From JANXQG01 sp037147235 (GTDB taxonomy: Bacteria; Planctomycetota; Planctomycetia; Pirellulales; Thermoguttaceae), in the NCBI GenBank assembly GCA_037147235.1, contig JBAWVO010000025.1:1-39326 (forward strand): a DNA stretch of 39,326 nt. Reading direction: 5' to 3'. Both the position numbers and the translations under genes were made by a program. The notes under the pieces are model-generated. The model worked only from the letters and a program-made list of their open reading frames with translations, did no database searches and was not told the DNA's origin. Positions 6,709 through 15,161 of this stretch are shown here, piece by piece (position 1 is the first letter of the stretch; every line of letters begins with the position of its first letter).

Positions 6709-7365
6709 CTAGTACGGAACCATTTCCAGGGTTGCCCAGAGGCTGGGGTCTTCGTCATAGGGCATGGGCCGGCCGACGCTGAAGGTTTGCTCACCTAACT
6801 CGCGATCGATCACGGCGTAAGTAAAACCGAGCCGGGGATGCTCGGCCGGCTCAAAGCCCAGCATCGCCTCCGCCGGAATAAAACAGTCCAGCCGATAGCC
6901 GTCGGGTCGGATTTGGCTGCGCGCCTTCAAAAGCCCCGCGGCCACGGGCCGGGCCGGTTCGCGGGCGCGATTGATCGGCAGCGACTGGCCAAAAGCCTCG
7001 TCGAGCTTTCTGCCGCCGCCACTGGGCAGAAAAATAAAGCGGTGGCAAAAGCGGCTGGCACGATGCACGTTATGCACGTCGCGGGTGTCGATCCAGATCT
7101 GCAGGCCATCGCTATCCTCCGGACGCGAGGCACGGCACCATACCGGCTGCTTCTTTCCGCTGACCGATATGGTAAATACAAGCCCCGCTTCGCTCCACGC
7201 TGCCGAAACTTCGGCCATCGCCGGGCTTTCATCCAACTCGGCCAGGTTGATCAGTCGGTGCTTCTCGTCCAGTCCCGCTCCACTCGCTTTCCAGAGGGGA
7301 TCACGATAGAGACACGGGGCCGAGAAGCGGAAGAGGAAGCGTTGTGGGAGAAGGGATTCGGTCAT
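6709..7365 (-). CDS. CBM9-like beta-sandwich protein coupled to uvrA
   Basis: A 218-residue protein with no signal peptide. The central segment DGLQIWIDTRDVHNVHRASR followed by FCHRFIFLP (about 85-113) and the later GYRLDCFIPAEAMLGFEP with LGFTYAVIDRELGEQ resemble family 9 carbohydrate-binding/DOMON-like sandwich domains, where the equivalent strands hold the ligand site and bound metal. Such domains usually sit in secreted sugar-processing enzymes, so a stand-alone cytoplasmic version is unusual. Its ATG overlaps the uvrA stop (ATGA, 7362-7365), so it is translationally coupled to the giant UvrA and probably present with it. An R4 repeat touches its stop codon. The fold assignment is moderate; the role is unknown, and any link with DNA repair is inference from coupling alone. 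Confidence 0.7.
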   Translation of the reverse strand: MTESLLPQRFLFRFSAPCLYRDPLWKASGAGLDEKHRLINLAELDESPAMAEVSAAWSEAGLVFTISVSGKKQPVWCRASRPEDSDGLQIWIDTRDVHNVHRASRFCHRFIFLPSGGGRKLDEAFGQSLPINRAREPARPVAAGLLKARSQIRPDGYRLDCFIPAEAMLGFEPAEHPRLGFTYAVIDRELGEQTFSVGRPMPYDEDPSLWATLEMVPY

Positions 7366-10300
7366 GATTCTTTTTTCTCCAACGCGGCGAGGTGTTCCTT
7401 CAAAAACGCGGCGAGATCACCGCGACGCAAGTCTTCGATCGAGCGGAACTTGAACCGCAGCACATCCACGCCGGGCTTTTCGCCATCGACCTGGGCCTCA
7501 AACCCCAGGCCGGTAATCCGTCCCTGGGCAAAGCGACCTTTGGGACCGGTGAGGTGCAAGTAGACCGCGTCGAGTTTCTTCGTCTGCACGGCGGCCCAAG
7601 CCTCGCGCTGCTGTGGCACGTAGAGGGGTACGACTTGTTTGTTGTTCCAAAGCAGTTGACCATGGGGGGCGGCTTCGTTGAGTAATTCGACCAATTCCTC
7701 AAGCACTTCCAGCTCCCACGCGATTTTGCCACCCAGGGGGAAGCCGCGGCGGGCAAAATGCCATTTGCGGCCGAGTTGCTTCCACGGTTGCAAGATGTCA
7801 CTTTTATCCTGGGCTTGCTTTGAGTAATTGCCAAACCCGCCTACGGCTTGGTCGATGAACGTCCAGAACTCCGGCCGGTCGATTTCGCGGTAGCTATGAA
7901 CGCGGAGTTCGATCTCCTGCCATGGTCCACGGAGGCTGCGGATTTTTGCCCGCGGCTCGGTGCCGTAGAGCGGCAGAGCAGGCATATCGTTCAGCGGCTT
8001 GAGGTCCAGCCGATGCACGAGTTCATCCCGGGAGAATGTATTGCGGGCCGTGCGGAATTTCATCTTCAGCAGCCATTCTTCGCCAGTAATGGCGTGAAAG
8101 AACCAGCCGTCGGACTTCTTGGCCGCGGAGATCTCGACGACGGATCGCGAGTTCCAGTCGGTTTCGCTGAATAACTCCGATTGGTTTTGGATGCGGTCGA
8201 TCACGTCACCCAAGATGCGGCCTTCCCAGCGGCACGGCTTGCCGTTGCGGCCGACGCGGGCAAAGGTGTGCCAATGACGGCCGTCGATTTCCCAGGGCAT
8301 GCGGGCATCTTGGCCAACTTCGGTGATATCGCGATCCCCTTCATGCTGGGCCTCGGCGGTAGCGAAGTCAAACAGCTTGCGTGGTTCAAGAGGACCGGCG
8401 GCGAGAACTTTTGCCAGGACGTCGCCGGTGTAGGATATGCGAAGCGGCGAGCCGCCGGCATTCTTCCTGCGAGCCTGTTGTGCATGCGCCACCACATCTT
8501 CCGGAGTCCCCGCGACGACGACATAGCCGCCTTCCTCGCCGGCTTCCGGCCCCATGTCGATGACCCAATCGGCCGTCTTGATGACGTCGAGATTGTGCTC
8601 GATGACCACGACCGTGTTGCCCAACTCGACGAGGCGATTGAGCACGTCCAAAAGCTTGGCTAGGTCGTCAAAATGCAGGCCGGTGGTCGGCTCGTCGAGA
8701 AGGTAGAGCGTGTTGCCGGTGTCGGGCCGGGAGAGTTCGGCGGCCAGTTTCACGCGCTGGGCCTCGCCTCCGGAGAGCGTCGGGGCCGGTTGGCCGAGCG
8801 TGAGATAATCGAGGCCCACGTCGCACAGCGTTTGCAGGATGCGGCGAATCTTGGGGATGCTCTCGAAAAGCTGCACGGCCTCGCCACAGGGCATATCGAG
8901 CACCTCGGCGATCGACTTGCCATGATAGCGGACGGCGAGCGTCTCCTCATTGTAGCGATGGCCATGGCATGTATCGCACTCAATCCAGACATCGGGCAGG
9001 AAGTGCATCTCGATGCGAAGCTGGCCGTTGCCTTCGCACTTCTCGCAACGGCCACCAGGCACATTGAAGCTGAACCGCCGGGGCTGATATCCACGAAGTT
9101 TTGCCTCGGGCAGTTGGGCAAAGAGCGCGCGGATGAGGTCCAATGCCCCCGTGAACGTAGCCGGGTTGGAGCTGGGAGTCTGACCCAAGGACTGCTGATC
9201 GACGCGGATTACCTTGTTGATTTGCTCGATGCCGCGAATGGAATCGTGGGCACCGGCGAAGGTTTTGGCACGATGCAACGTGCGGGCGAGCGATGCATAG
9301 AGTACATCTTCGACCAACGAACTCTTGCCGCTGCCGCTAGGCCCCGTAACGACGGTGAAAGTGCCGAGAGGGATCTTGACGTCGATATTTTTTAGGTTGT
9401 TGTGGCGGGCACCGCGGATTTCCAGCCAAGAAGCGTGGAGCGTGGAGCGTGGAGCGTGGAGCGTGGGAGAGGGGAGATTGGGAGAGGGGAGATTGGGAGA
9501 GGGGAGATTGGGAGAGGGGAGATTGGTTTTGCGTTTCGAGTTTTTCTTGCTCCCTGCTCCCTGTTCCCCGCTCCCAGCCATCCGCCGGTTTGAGGGAACG
9601 GCAATGGCCTTTTTGCCCGTGAGATAGGGACCGGTGACCGAACCGCGACGCTTGCCGACTTGGTCGGGAGTACCTTCAGCGACGATCTCTCCGCCGTGAC
9701 GACCTGCGCCGGGGCCAAAGTCCAGCAGCTTGTCGGCGTTGGCGATCACCTCGCGATCGTGCTCGACCAGGAGCAGGGTGTTGCCCAGATCGCGAAGTTT
9801 TTTCAGGGCATTGAGCAGCCGGGTGTTGTCGCGGGGGTGCAGTCCGATCGTCGGTTCGTCGAGCACGTAAAGCACGCCACACAGGCCGCTACCCACTTGC
9901 GCGGCCAGGCGAATTCGCTGCATTTCCCCGCCGGAAAGCGAAGGAGCCGGCCGTGCGAGTGTCAGGTATTCAAGTCCCACATCGACCAAGAACTGCGTAC
10001 GATTACAAATCTCGCGATAGACTTCGCCGGCAATCTTCCGCTCGGTGGCCATCGGCTTCCAGGCGAGGAAGTCGGCTAGCATCTTGCCCAAAGGTTGGCG
10101 GCAGATTTCATCGATCGTGCGGTCACGGAATCGCACGGCTGCCGCGTCATCGCGCAGTCGGCTGCCGCCACAGACGGTACAATCGACCTCATCGACGAGA
10201 TGTTCCAGGCGGCCGCGGAAACTGGGCGAGACACGGCTCGCTTCTTCAAGTGCCGGGTAGAGACCTTTGAATTGGACGCGGAAGGATGGCGAAGCCTTTG

Positions 10301-13300
10301 GGGGTGCGGCCGGCCCGGCTGCATGGGCAGGCGAGACGCCTGCACCACAAGTTGTTTTTGGAGGGAGAATTATGTCAAACCATTGTTCGCCGGTGCCGTG
10401 CAGGATCAGCCGGCGGTGCTTGCCGCCAAGCTGATCATAGGGAACGTCAATCGGTATGCCGGTGCCGCGAGAAAAGCTTTCCAGCATCCGCCCGAAGAGC
10501 CGGCTCGACACGCCAGGCCACAAGCCGACGGCACCCTGGGCCAAGGAGAGCTTGGGATCGCGGAGCAAAGCCGCCGGGTTCGTGCCGGTTTGCACGCCAA
10601 GACCTTCGCAGGCCGGACACCAGCCCAAAGGACTGTTGAATGAGAAATTGTGCGGCGAGAGTGTCTCAAAGCTTCGTCCGCACTTTTGGCAGGCGAAGTG
10701 TTGACTCTGAATTTCGACAGGCCAATTGGGTTCCGGGATGTCGTTGGACGGCTCGGTCACGTGGAGTACGCCGCGTCCTTTGGCCAGGGCATTCTCCACG
10801 CTGCCGGCAATACGACTGCGGCCGTCGGACCGGATGGTAACGCGGTCGATGACCACCTCAACCGCATGCTTTCGCCGCCGGTCGATCTGTGGCGGTTGGT
10901 CAAGCGTGTGGGTCTGGCCGTCGATCCGCACTCGCACGTAGCCGCCGGCTCGCATCTCTTCCCACAATGCTTCGTACTTCTCGCCAACCTCGATTTCCAG
11001 CGGGGCCATGAGATAAAGCCGCGTGCCCGCTGGCCGCTGCATGATCTTGTCGATGATCTCGTCGGCGGTTTGCGTGCCGACCGGCAGGTCGCAGTCAGGA
11101 CAGTACGGCTGGCCAAGTCGCGAGACCATGATTCGCAGGTAATCGTAAATCTCGGTGACCGTGCCGACCGTACTACGGGGCGAGTGGCCCACATGCTTCT
11201 GCTCGATGGCAATAGCCGGCGAGAGGCCCTCGATGTGATCCAGCCGCGGCTTCTGCATCTTATCGACAAACTGTCGCGCGTAGGAACTGAGGCTTTCCAC
11301 GTAACGCCGCTGGCCTTCGGCGTAAATCGTGTCCATGGCCAGCGAGGTCTTGCCGCTACCGCTGGGACCGCAGCAGACGGTCATCTGGTCGCGGGGAATA
11401 TCAACGTCGATCCCTTTGAGATTGTGTTGACGGGCACCGCGGACCTTGATCGCCTTAGCCAGTTCGGCTCGCGGGGCGCGCTTATGGCCCTCGCGCCCCT
11501 TGGAATGGGGGCTGATTTCACTCTGGCCCTTTCCCAGAAGGAGAGGGGAACGGTGGAGATATCGACTGAGCACGCGGCCGGTGGAAGAGTCGGCCATTTC
11601 GGCGACTTCCTCCGGAGTGCCCGTGGCGAGGAGTTGTCCGCCGCCGCCACCGCCTTCAGGGCCGAGGTCGATGATCCAGTCGGCTGTCTTGATCACTTCC
11701 GTGTTATGCTCGACAACGAGCACCGTATTGCCGGCCTCGACAAAACCGTGCAGCACCTTCAAGAGCAATTGAATATCGGCAAAATGCAGGCCGGTCGTCG
11801 GTTCGTCAAGCAAATAGAGGGTTCGACCGGTACTCTTTTTGACAAGTTCTCGGGCGAGTTTGATCCGTTGGGCCTCGCCGCCGGAAAGCGTGGGCGACGA
11901 TTGACCGAGCTTTACATAGTCCAACCCCACCTCATGCAGCGTGCGAAGCTTGTCGGCAATGAGCGGAATGTTTTCAAAGTGGGTCAAGGCTTCCTGAACG
12001 TCCATCTCCAGCACTTCGGCGATCGACTTGCCTTTGTAGCGAACCTGGAGTGTCTCGCGGTTGAAACGATGGCCCTCGCATACGGGGCAGGTAACCCAGA
12101 TGTCGGCAAGAAAATCCATCTCCAACTTGGTGGAACCGTTTCCTTCACATGCCTCGCAGCGGCCGCCGGCGACGTTAAAACTGAAACGGCCCGGCTCGAA
12201 CCCCTTGGCCTTGGCCTCGGGCAGTTGCGTGTAGAGCCGGCGGATTTCGTCGAAAACCTTGATGTAGGTGGCAGGGTTTGAACGGGGTGTACGGCCGATC
12301 GGCGACTGATCGATGGCGATCATCTTGTCGAGATGTTCGATGCCTTCGATCTTGTCGAACTCACCCGGATTGCCGATGCCCGCGTTCAGGTCGCGACGCA
12401 GGGCCTCGACTAGAATATCGCTGACGAGCGAACTCTTGCCCGAACCGGAAACGCCGGTCACGCAGACGAACACGCCGAGCGGAATCTCGACGTCGATGTT
12501 TTTGAGATTATTGTGGCGAGCACCGCGGACCACAAGCCGCCCGTGAGCGTTAATACTATTGCGGCGGACGAATGGAACTTCGATCCGCATCCGTCCGGAA
12601 AGATAGGCCCCGGTGAGGCTCTCCTCCGCGGCCATCACTTCCGCAAGCGATCCGGCGGCGACGACCCGCCCGCCACGAACGCCTGGCCCTGGGCCAAAAT
12701 CGACGATGTGATCGGCCGCCCGCATGGTATCTTCGTCGTGCTCGACGACCACGACCGTATTGCCCTGATCGCGAAGCTGAGCGAGCGTTTCCAACAGCTT
12801 GTCATTATCGCGGGGGTGCAGGCCGATGGACGGTTCATCGAGAATGTAGAGCACGCCCACCAGCCCGCAGCCGATCTGGCCGGCCAGGCGGATACGCTGC
12901 ATCTCGCCGCCGGAAAGCGTGGGGGCAGTACGGTCCAGCGACAGGTATTCAAGGCCGACGTTTTTAAGGAATTGAAGCCGGCTGCGGATTTCCTTGAGGG
13001 CCTCGGCGGCAATCGTGGTTCCCGTGGCGTCAAGCTCCAACGCGGAAAAGAATTCGGCCGCGTCGCTGATTGCAAGCCTGCAAACCTCAGGTAGCGATTG
13101 TTCGCTCTTGGCTCCCGGAAGTTTTGCAGCCGTCGTAATGGTCACCGCGCAGGCCTGGGCATTGAGCCGGTGCCCCTCGCAGCGTCCACAGCCGAGGATC
13201 CGCATGTACTTTTCGAGTTGCCTGCGCTGGGGTCGGCTGCGCGTGTTGCGGTATTGCGCCAACAGCTTGGGAATGATCCCTTCAAACGGTCCGCCCCATT

Positions 13301-14543
13301 TGTGGCCCGAGGTTCCGCCACGCCACGTAAACGTGATGTGCTCGTCGCCGGTACCCCAAAGCAGGGCGTGCTTGGCACTTTCATCAACCTCTTCCCAGGC
13401 CGTTTCCAATACGGTGCCAGGCGAAAGCCCGTACTTTCGCTCAAGCGTTTCTGCCACGCCGCGGAAAATGTGCCGTTTCCAGCGGCCCATCTCGCGCCAT
13501 TTGCCCAGCAGCTCGATGCAGCCCTGTTGAAACGAGCGGCTCGGGTCGGAAATCAACCGCTGAGGATCAAACGAATAGATCTGCCCCAGCCCGCTGCACT
13601 CCGGGCACATGCCCTGAGGACTATTGAAGCTAAACAACTGCGGGCTGGGCGGCTCAAAGCTCTTTTGGCAGTGGGTACAGGCATAGTGGGCCGAAAGGGA
13701 TAAATCGGAAGGCGGGAGAGAGGTCGGGGGTGAGGAAAACGTACTCCCCTCCCCTGTACGCGGGAGAGGGGCAGGGGGTGAGGGGAGATGAGCGGCCTTC
13801 CCTCTTCCTTCCGATTTCTCGCCGTCCTCCTTGGCCACAACTAGGTTGCCTTCACCCAACCGCAGGGCTAATTCGACCGCCTCGGCCAGCCGCGGGCGAA
13901 TTTTCGGGCCGGACACCAGGCGGTCGATGACGACCTCGATGTTGTGTCGCATCTGCCGGTCTAGCCGCAGGTCGTCGGTCAATCGGACGACACTGCCATC
14001 GACCCGCGCACGGACAAAACCCTGTTTCAGCAAGTCCTCGAACAGGTCGCGATACTCGCCTTTTTGACCACGGATGAGCGGTGCCAGCACCAAAAACTGC
14101 GTTCCGGCCGCCAACATTCCGATCTGATCGATAATCTGATCCCGCGTTTGCGCCGTGATTGGCCGATGGCAATCTGGACAGTGACCTTTGCCAACGCGGG
14201 CGAACAAAACGCGGAGATAGTCGTAAATCTCCGTGATCGTGCCCACTGTCGAGCGAGGATTCGTGCCACTGGACTTTTGCGAGATGGAGATCGCGGGACT
14301 AAGCCCGGCGATCAGATCGACGTCCGGCTTGGGCATTTGCCCCAGGAACTGGCGGGCGAAACTGGAGAGACTCTCGACATAGCGACGCTGCCCCTCGGCA
14401 TACAAGGTATCGAAAGCCAGGGAACTCTTGCCCGAGCCGCTAACTCCGGTAAAGCAAATCAACTGATTTCGAGGCAAGACAAGACTTACCTCCCGTAGAT
14501 TGTGCTCTCGGGCGCCCTGAATCAGGATGTCGGAATCAGCCAT
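7362..14543 (-). CDS. uvrA: Double-length UvrA excinuclease subunit with C-terminal extension
   Basis: A 2393-residue head-to-tail duplication of UvrA, the damage-recognition ATPase of nucleotide excision repair. Copy 1 is about 1-995 and copy 2 about 1031-2025, each with two ABC modules. Walker A motifs are near 33, 697, 1058 and 1733 (GxSGSGKSS/TS). Signatures LSGGEMQR/LSGGEAQR are near 543, 886, 1536 and 1923, and Walker B DEPS/TxGLH near 569, 913, 1562 and 1950. Zinc-finger cysteines sit at 289/292/313/316 and 796/799/819/822, with equivalents in copy 2. Tandem UvrA is known in Chlamydia and planctomycetes; E. coli UvrA is 940 residues. Four loops are filled by in-frame repeat sequence (residues about 239-285, 995-1027, 1394-1418, 1654-1704). 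Residues about 2026-2393 form an extension with an internal duplication that I cannot assign. The frame is open throughout and all four nucleotide sites look intact. It overlaps the CBM9-like gene by four bases. Confidence 0.95.
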   Translation of the reverse strand: MADSDILIQGAREHNLREVSLVLPRNQLICFTGVSGSGKSSLAFDTLYAEGQRRYVESLSSFARQFLGQMPKPDVDLIAGLSPAISISQKSSGTNPRSTVGTITEIYDYLRVLFARVGKGHCPDCHRPITAQTRDQIIDQIGMLAAGTQFLVLAPLIRGQKGEYRDLFEDLLKQGFVRARVDGSVVRLTDDLRLDRQMRHNIEVVIDRLVSGPKIRPRLAEAVELALRLGEGNLVVAKEDGEKSEGRGKAAHLPSPPAPLPRTGEGSTFSSPPTSLPPSDLSLSAHYACTHCQKSFEPPSPQLFSFNSPQGMCPECSGLGQIYSFDPQRLISDPSRSFQQGCIELLGKWREMGRWKRHIFRGVAETLERKYGLSPGTVLETAWEEVDESAKHALLWGTGDEHITFTWRGGTSGHKWGGPFEGIIPKLLAQYRNTRSRPQRRQLEKYMRILGCGRCEGHRLNAQACAVTITTAAKLPGAKSEQSLPEVCRLAISDAAEFFSALELDATGTTIAAEALKEIRSRLQFLKNVGLEYLSLDRTAPTLSGGEMQRIRLAGQIGCGLVGVLYILDEPSIGLHPRDNDKLLETLAQLRDQGNTVVVVEHDEDTMRAADHIVDFGPGPGVRGGRVVAAGSLAEVMAAEESLTGAYLSGRMRIEVPFVRRNSINAHGRLVVRGARHNNLKNIDVEIPLGVFVCVTGVSGSGKSSLVSDILVEALRRDLNAGIGNPGEFDKIEGIEHLDKMIAIDQSPIGRTPRSNPATYIKVFDEIRRLYTQLPEAKAKGFEPGRFSFNVAGGRCEACEGNGSTKLEMDFLADIWVTCPVCEGHRFNRETLQVRYKGKSIAEVLEMDVQEALTHFENIPLIADKLRTLHEVGLDYVKLGQSSPTLSGGEAQRIKLARELVKKSTGRTLYLLDEPTTGLHFADIQLLLKVLHGFVEAGNTVLVVEHNTEVIKTADWIIDLGPEGGGGGGQLLATGTPEEVAEMADSSTGRVLSRYLHRSPLLLGKGQSEISPHSKGREGHKRAPRAELAKAIKVRGARQHNLKGIDVDIPRDQMTVCCGPSGSGKTSLAMDTIYAEGQRRYVESLSSYARQFVDKMQKPRLDHIEGLSPAIAIEQKHVGHSPRSTVGTVTEIYDYLRIMVSRLGQPYCPDCDLPVGTQTADEIIDKIMQRPAGTRLYLMAPLEIEVGEKYEALWEEMRAGGYVRVRIDGQTHTLDQPPQIDRRRKHAVEVVIDRVTIRSDGRSRIAGSVENALAKGRGVLHVTEPSNDIPEPNWPVEIQSQHFACQKCGRSFETLSPHNFSFNSPLGWCPACEGLGVQTGTNPAALLRDPKLSLAQGAVGLWPGVSSRLFGRMLESFSRGTGIPIDVPYDQLGGKHRRLILHGTGEQWFDIILPPKTTCGAGVSPAHAAGPAAPPKASPSFRVQFKGLYPALEEASRVSPSFRGRLEHLVDEVDCTVCGGSRLRDDAAAVRFRDRTIDEICRQPLGKMLADFLAWKPMATERKIAGEVYREICNRTQFLVDVGLEYLTLARPAPSLSGGEMQRIRLAAQVGSGLCGVLYVLDEPTIGLHPRDNTRLLNALKKLRDLGNTLLLVEHDREVIANADKLLDFGPGAGRHGGEIVAEGTPDQVGKRRGSVTGPYLTGKKAIAVPSNRRMAGSGEQGAGSKKNSKRKTNLPSPNLPSPNLPSPNLPSPTLHAPRSTLHASWLEIRGARHNNLKNIDVKIPLGTFTVVTGPSGSGKSSLVEDVLYASLARTLHRAKTFAGAHDSIRGIEQINKVIRVDQQSLGQTPSSNPATFTGALDLIRALFAQLPEAKLRGYQPRRFSFNVPGGRCEKCEGNGQLRIEMHFLPDVWIECDTCHGHRYNEETLAVRYHGKSIAEVLDMPCGEAVQLFESIPKIRRILQTLCDVGLDYLTLGQPAPTLSGGEAQRVKLAAELSRPDTGNTLYLLDEPTTGLHFDDLAKLLDVLNRLVELGNTVVVIEHNLDVIKTADWVIDMGPEAGEEGGYVVVAGTPEDVVAHAQQARRKNAGGSPLRISYTGDVLAKVLAAGPLEPRKLFDFATAEAQHEGDRDITEVGQDARMPWEIDGRHWHTFARVGRNGKPCRWEGRILGDVIDRIQNQSELFSETDWNSRSVVEISAAKKSDGWFFHAITGEEWLLKMKFRTARNTFSRDELVHRLDLKPLNDMPALPLYGTEPRAKIRSLRGPWQEIELRVHSYREIDRPEFWTFIDQAVGGFGNYSKQAQDKSDILQPWKQLGRKWHFARRGFPLGGKIAWELEVLEELVELLNEAAPHGQLLWNNKQVVPLYVPQQREAWAAVQTKKLDAVYLHLTGPKGRFAQGRITGLGFEAQVDGEKPGVDVLRFKFRSIEDLRRGDLAAFLKEHLAALEKKES
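7365..8468 (-). other. Uncharacterised C-terminal extension of UvrA (two similar units)
   Basis: Residues about 2026-2393 lie beyond the last ABC module. Unit 1 (about 2088-2182) and unit 2 (about 2258-2385) share the pattern GR-x-WH-x-FAR-x-G, then GK, a WE pair, an amphipathic helix, a W-N-x2-x-VV stretch, TG and a closing KFR[TS] strand before a final helix. Trp, His and Arg are rich. I know no family name for it. It is absent from canonical UvrA. Confidence 0.7.
9432..9584 (-). repeat. In-frame tandem and simple repeats in uvrA (linker of copy 2)
   Basis: Five copies of a 7-bp unit GCGTGGA/G (9433-9467) adjoin four copies of a 15-bp unit GGGAGAGGGGAGATT (9465-9524). A CTCCCTG-type run follows near 9551-9578. 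Read on the minus strand the 15-mer gives NLPSP four times, and the 7-mer gives LHAPRS-type residues. It joins the two ABC modules of the second UvrA copy. Confidence 0.9.
10290..10364 (-). repeat. R2 repeat inserted in frame in uvrA copy 2
   Basis: 10301-10356 is a near copy of the R2 element at 2133-2188. It translates as TTCGAGVSPAHAAGP within a segment of about 25 residues (1394-1418). At the matching place copy 1 has unrelated, Gly/Trp-rich sequence. Confidence 0.85.
11463..11561 (-). repeat. Probable repeat-derived linker between the UvrA copies
   Basis: Residues about 995-1027, RSPLLLGKGQSEISPHSKGR and neighbours, come from a CCCTTTCCCAGAAGGAGAGG-type sequence that resembles the GGGAGAGGGG simple repeats elsewhere in this gene. 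It precedes the first conserved strand of copy 2 (KVRGARQHNLKG). Confidence 0.55.
13689..13829 (-). repeat. In-frame simple palindromic repeat in uvrA copy 1
   Basis: The core 13716-13790 is of the CTCACCCCCTGCCCCTCTCC type with an inner CCCCTCCCCTGTACGCGGGAG arrangement. It encodes LPSPPAPLPRTGEG and following Ser/Pro-rich residues (about 252-282). Copy 2 lacks it: there the equivalent helix runs straight to the zinc finger. Confidence 0.8.
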
Positions 14544-14662
14544 CGATAGAAAACCTTGCCGAAACCCTGTATTTTAGGGGATGATGGGGTCAGTAGGCAA
14601 CCCGTCCTGTGCGGCTGGTTCAGCCGGCCGGCATGCCTACGTAGAACGGAATTCATTGGTTC

Positions 14663-14990
14663 CTCTCGCGGTGAATCCTAATCAATTCTTTCGACAGAAA
14701 AATGAGGGACAGAAAAATAGGAGAAAAAAGAGCAATTGGTGTTCCCTCCCTCTTTATCTTCCTGCTCTCCATCTTTCTGTCAAGATTTTGTCTTCCCTTT
14801 TCGTGTTTTTCGTCTCTTTTGTGGTTCCCTCTCCCCTCCGCGCCCCTCTGCGTCCTCCGCGGTCAATCCCCCCCATCCTAAAAAAATTCACCGCAAAAGA
14901 ACACTGAGAACGCAAAAGAACAAAATCTTTCTCTTGCGCTCTTTGTACTCTCTCGCGGTGAATCCTATTCATTTCTTTCGACAGAAAAAT
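14663..14990. repeat. 41-bp direct repeats flanking a degenerate palindrome, family R6
   Basis: Copies at 14663-14703 and 14950-14990 begin CTCTCGCGGTGAATCCTA and end TTCGACAGAAAAAT. Between them, 14889-14960 has inverted CACCGC.../...GCGGTG ends. The palindrome recurs at 29819-29889. Confidence 0.8.
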
Positions 14991-15079
14991 AGGAAAGAAA
15001 TAAATAGGAATTCCCCCGCCGGAATTCCCGTTCCCGAATTCCCGAATACCCGTCGATCTTTGTGCCCACTCGGAGGAGG

Positions 15080-15107
15080 TTGACCAACGGCCCCCAGGCT
15101 TTACAAT
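15080..15107 (+). promoter_or_regulatory. Candidate sigma-70 promoter for the toxin-antitoxin pair
   Basis: TTGACC (15080-15085) and TACAAT (15102-15107) each match the consensus at five of six positions, with a 16-bp spacer. Transcription would begin about 15114, some 48 bases before the antitoxin ATG. Confidence 0.45.
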
Positions 15108-15161
15108 GTATCTTGAGAGTTAAAGGCTGTTGAGAGGCCTGTAAGTGAGGGGCAATGCATA

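Larger units (their letters stand above)
14544..15161. other. Intergenic region, repeat mosaic, between divergent uvrA and TA genes
   Basis: No credible gene. It has a GTAGGCA...TGCCTAC palindrome (about 14591-14640), a 41-bp direct repeat (14663-14703 and 14950-14990, 39 matches), CTTTTCGTGTTTTTCGTC-type simple sequence near 14797, and a 72-bp degenerate palindrome (14889-14960). A promoter for the antitoxin gene is proposed at 15080-15107. No clear uvrA promoter or SOS box was seen. Confidence 0.6.

Noticed and set aside
9433..9524. Tandem repeat considered as a CRISPR array
   Set aside because: Units of 7 and 15 bp have no spacers and lie in frame inside uvrA.
10650..12281. Long plus-strand frame (543 codons) opposite uvrA
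   Set aside because: It antiparallels conserved UvrA codons, shows no family motif and arises from GC-rich codon bias. The same applies to other plus-strand frames across 7.3-14.5 kb.
7362..14543. Two separate uvrA genes misread as one
   Set aside because: The frame is continuous through the junction with no stop or internal ribosome binding site, and tandem UvrA proteins are known in Chlamydia and planctomycetes.
14544..14660. SOS (LexA) box upstream of uvrA
   Set aside because: No recognisable palindromic operator near the start; the inverted sequence there is a dispersed repeat.
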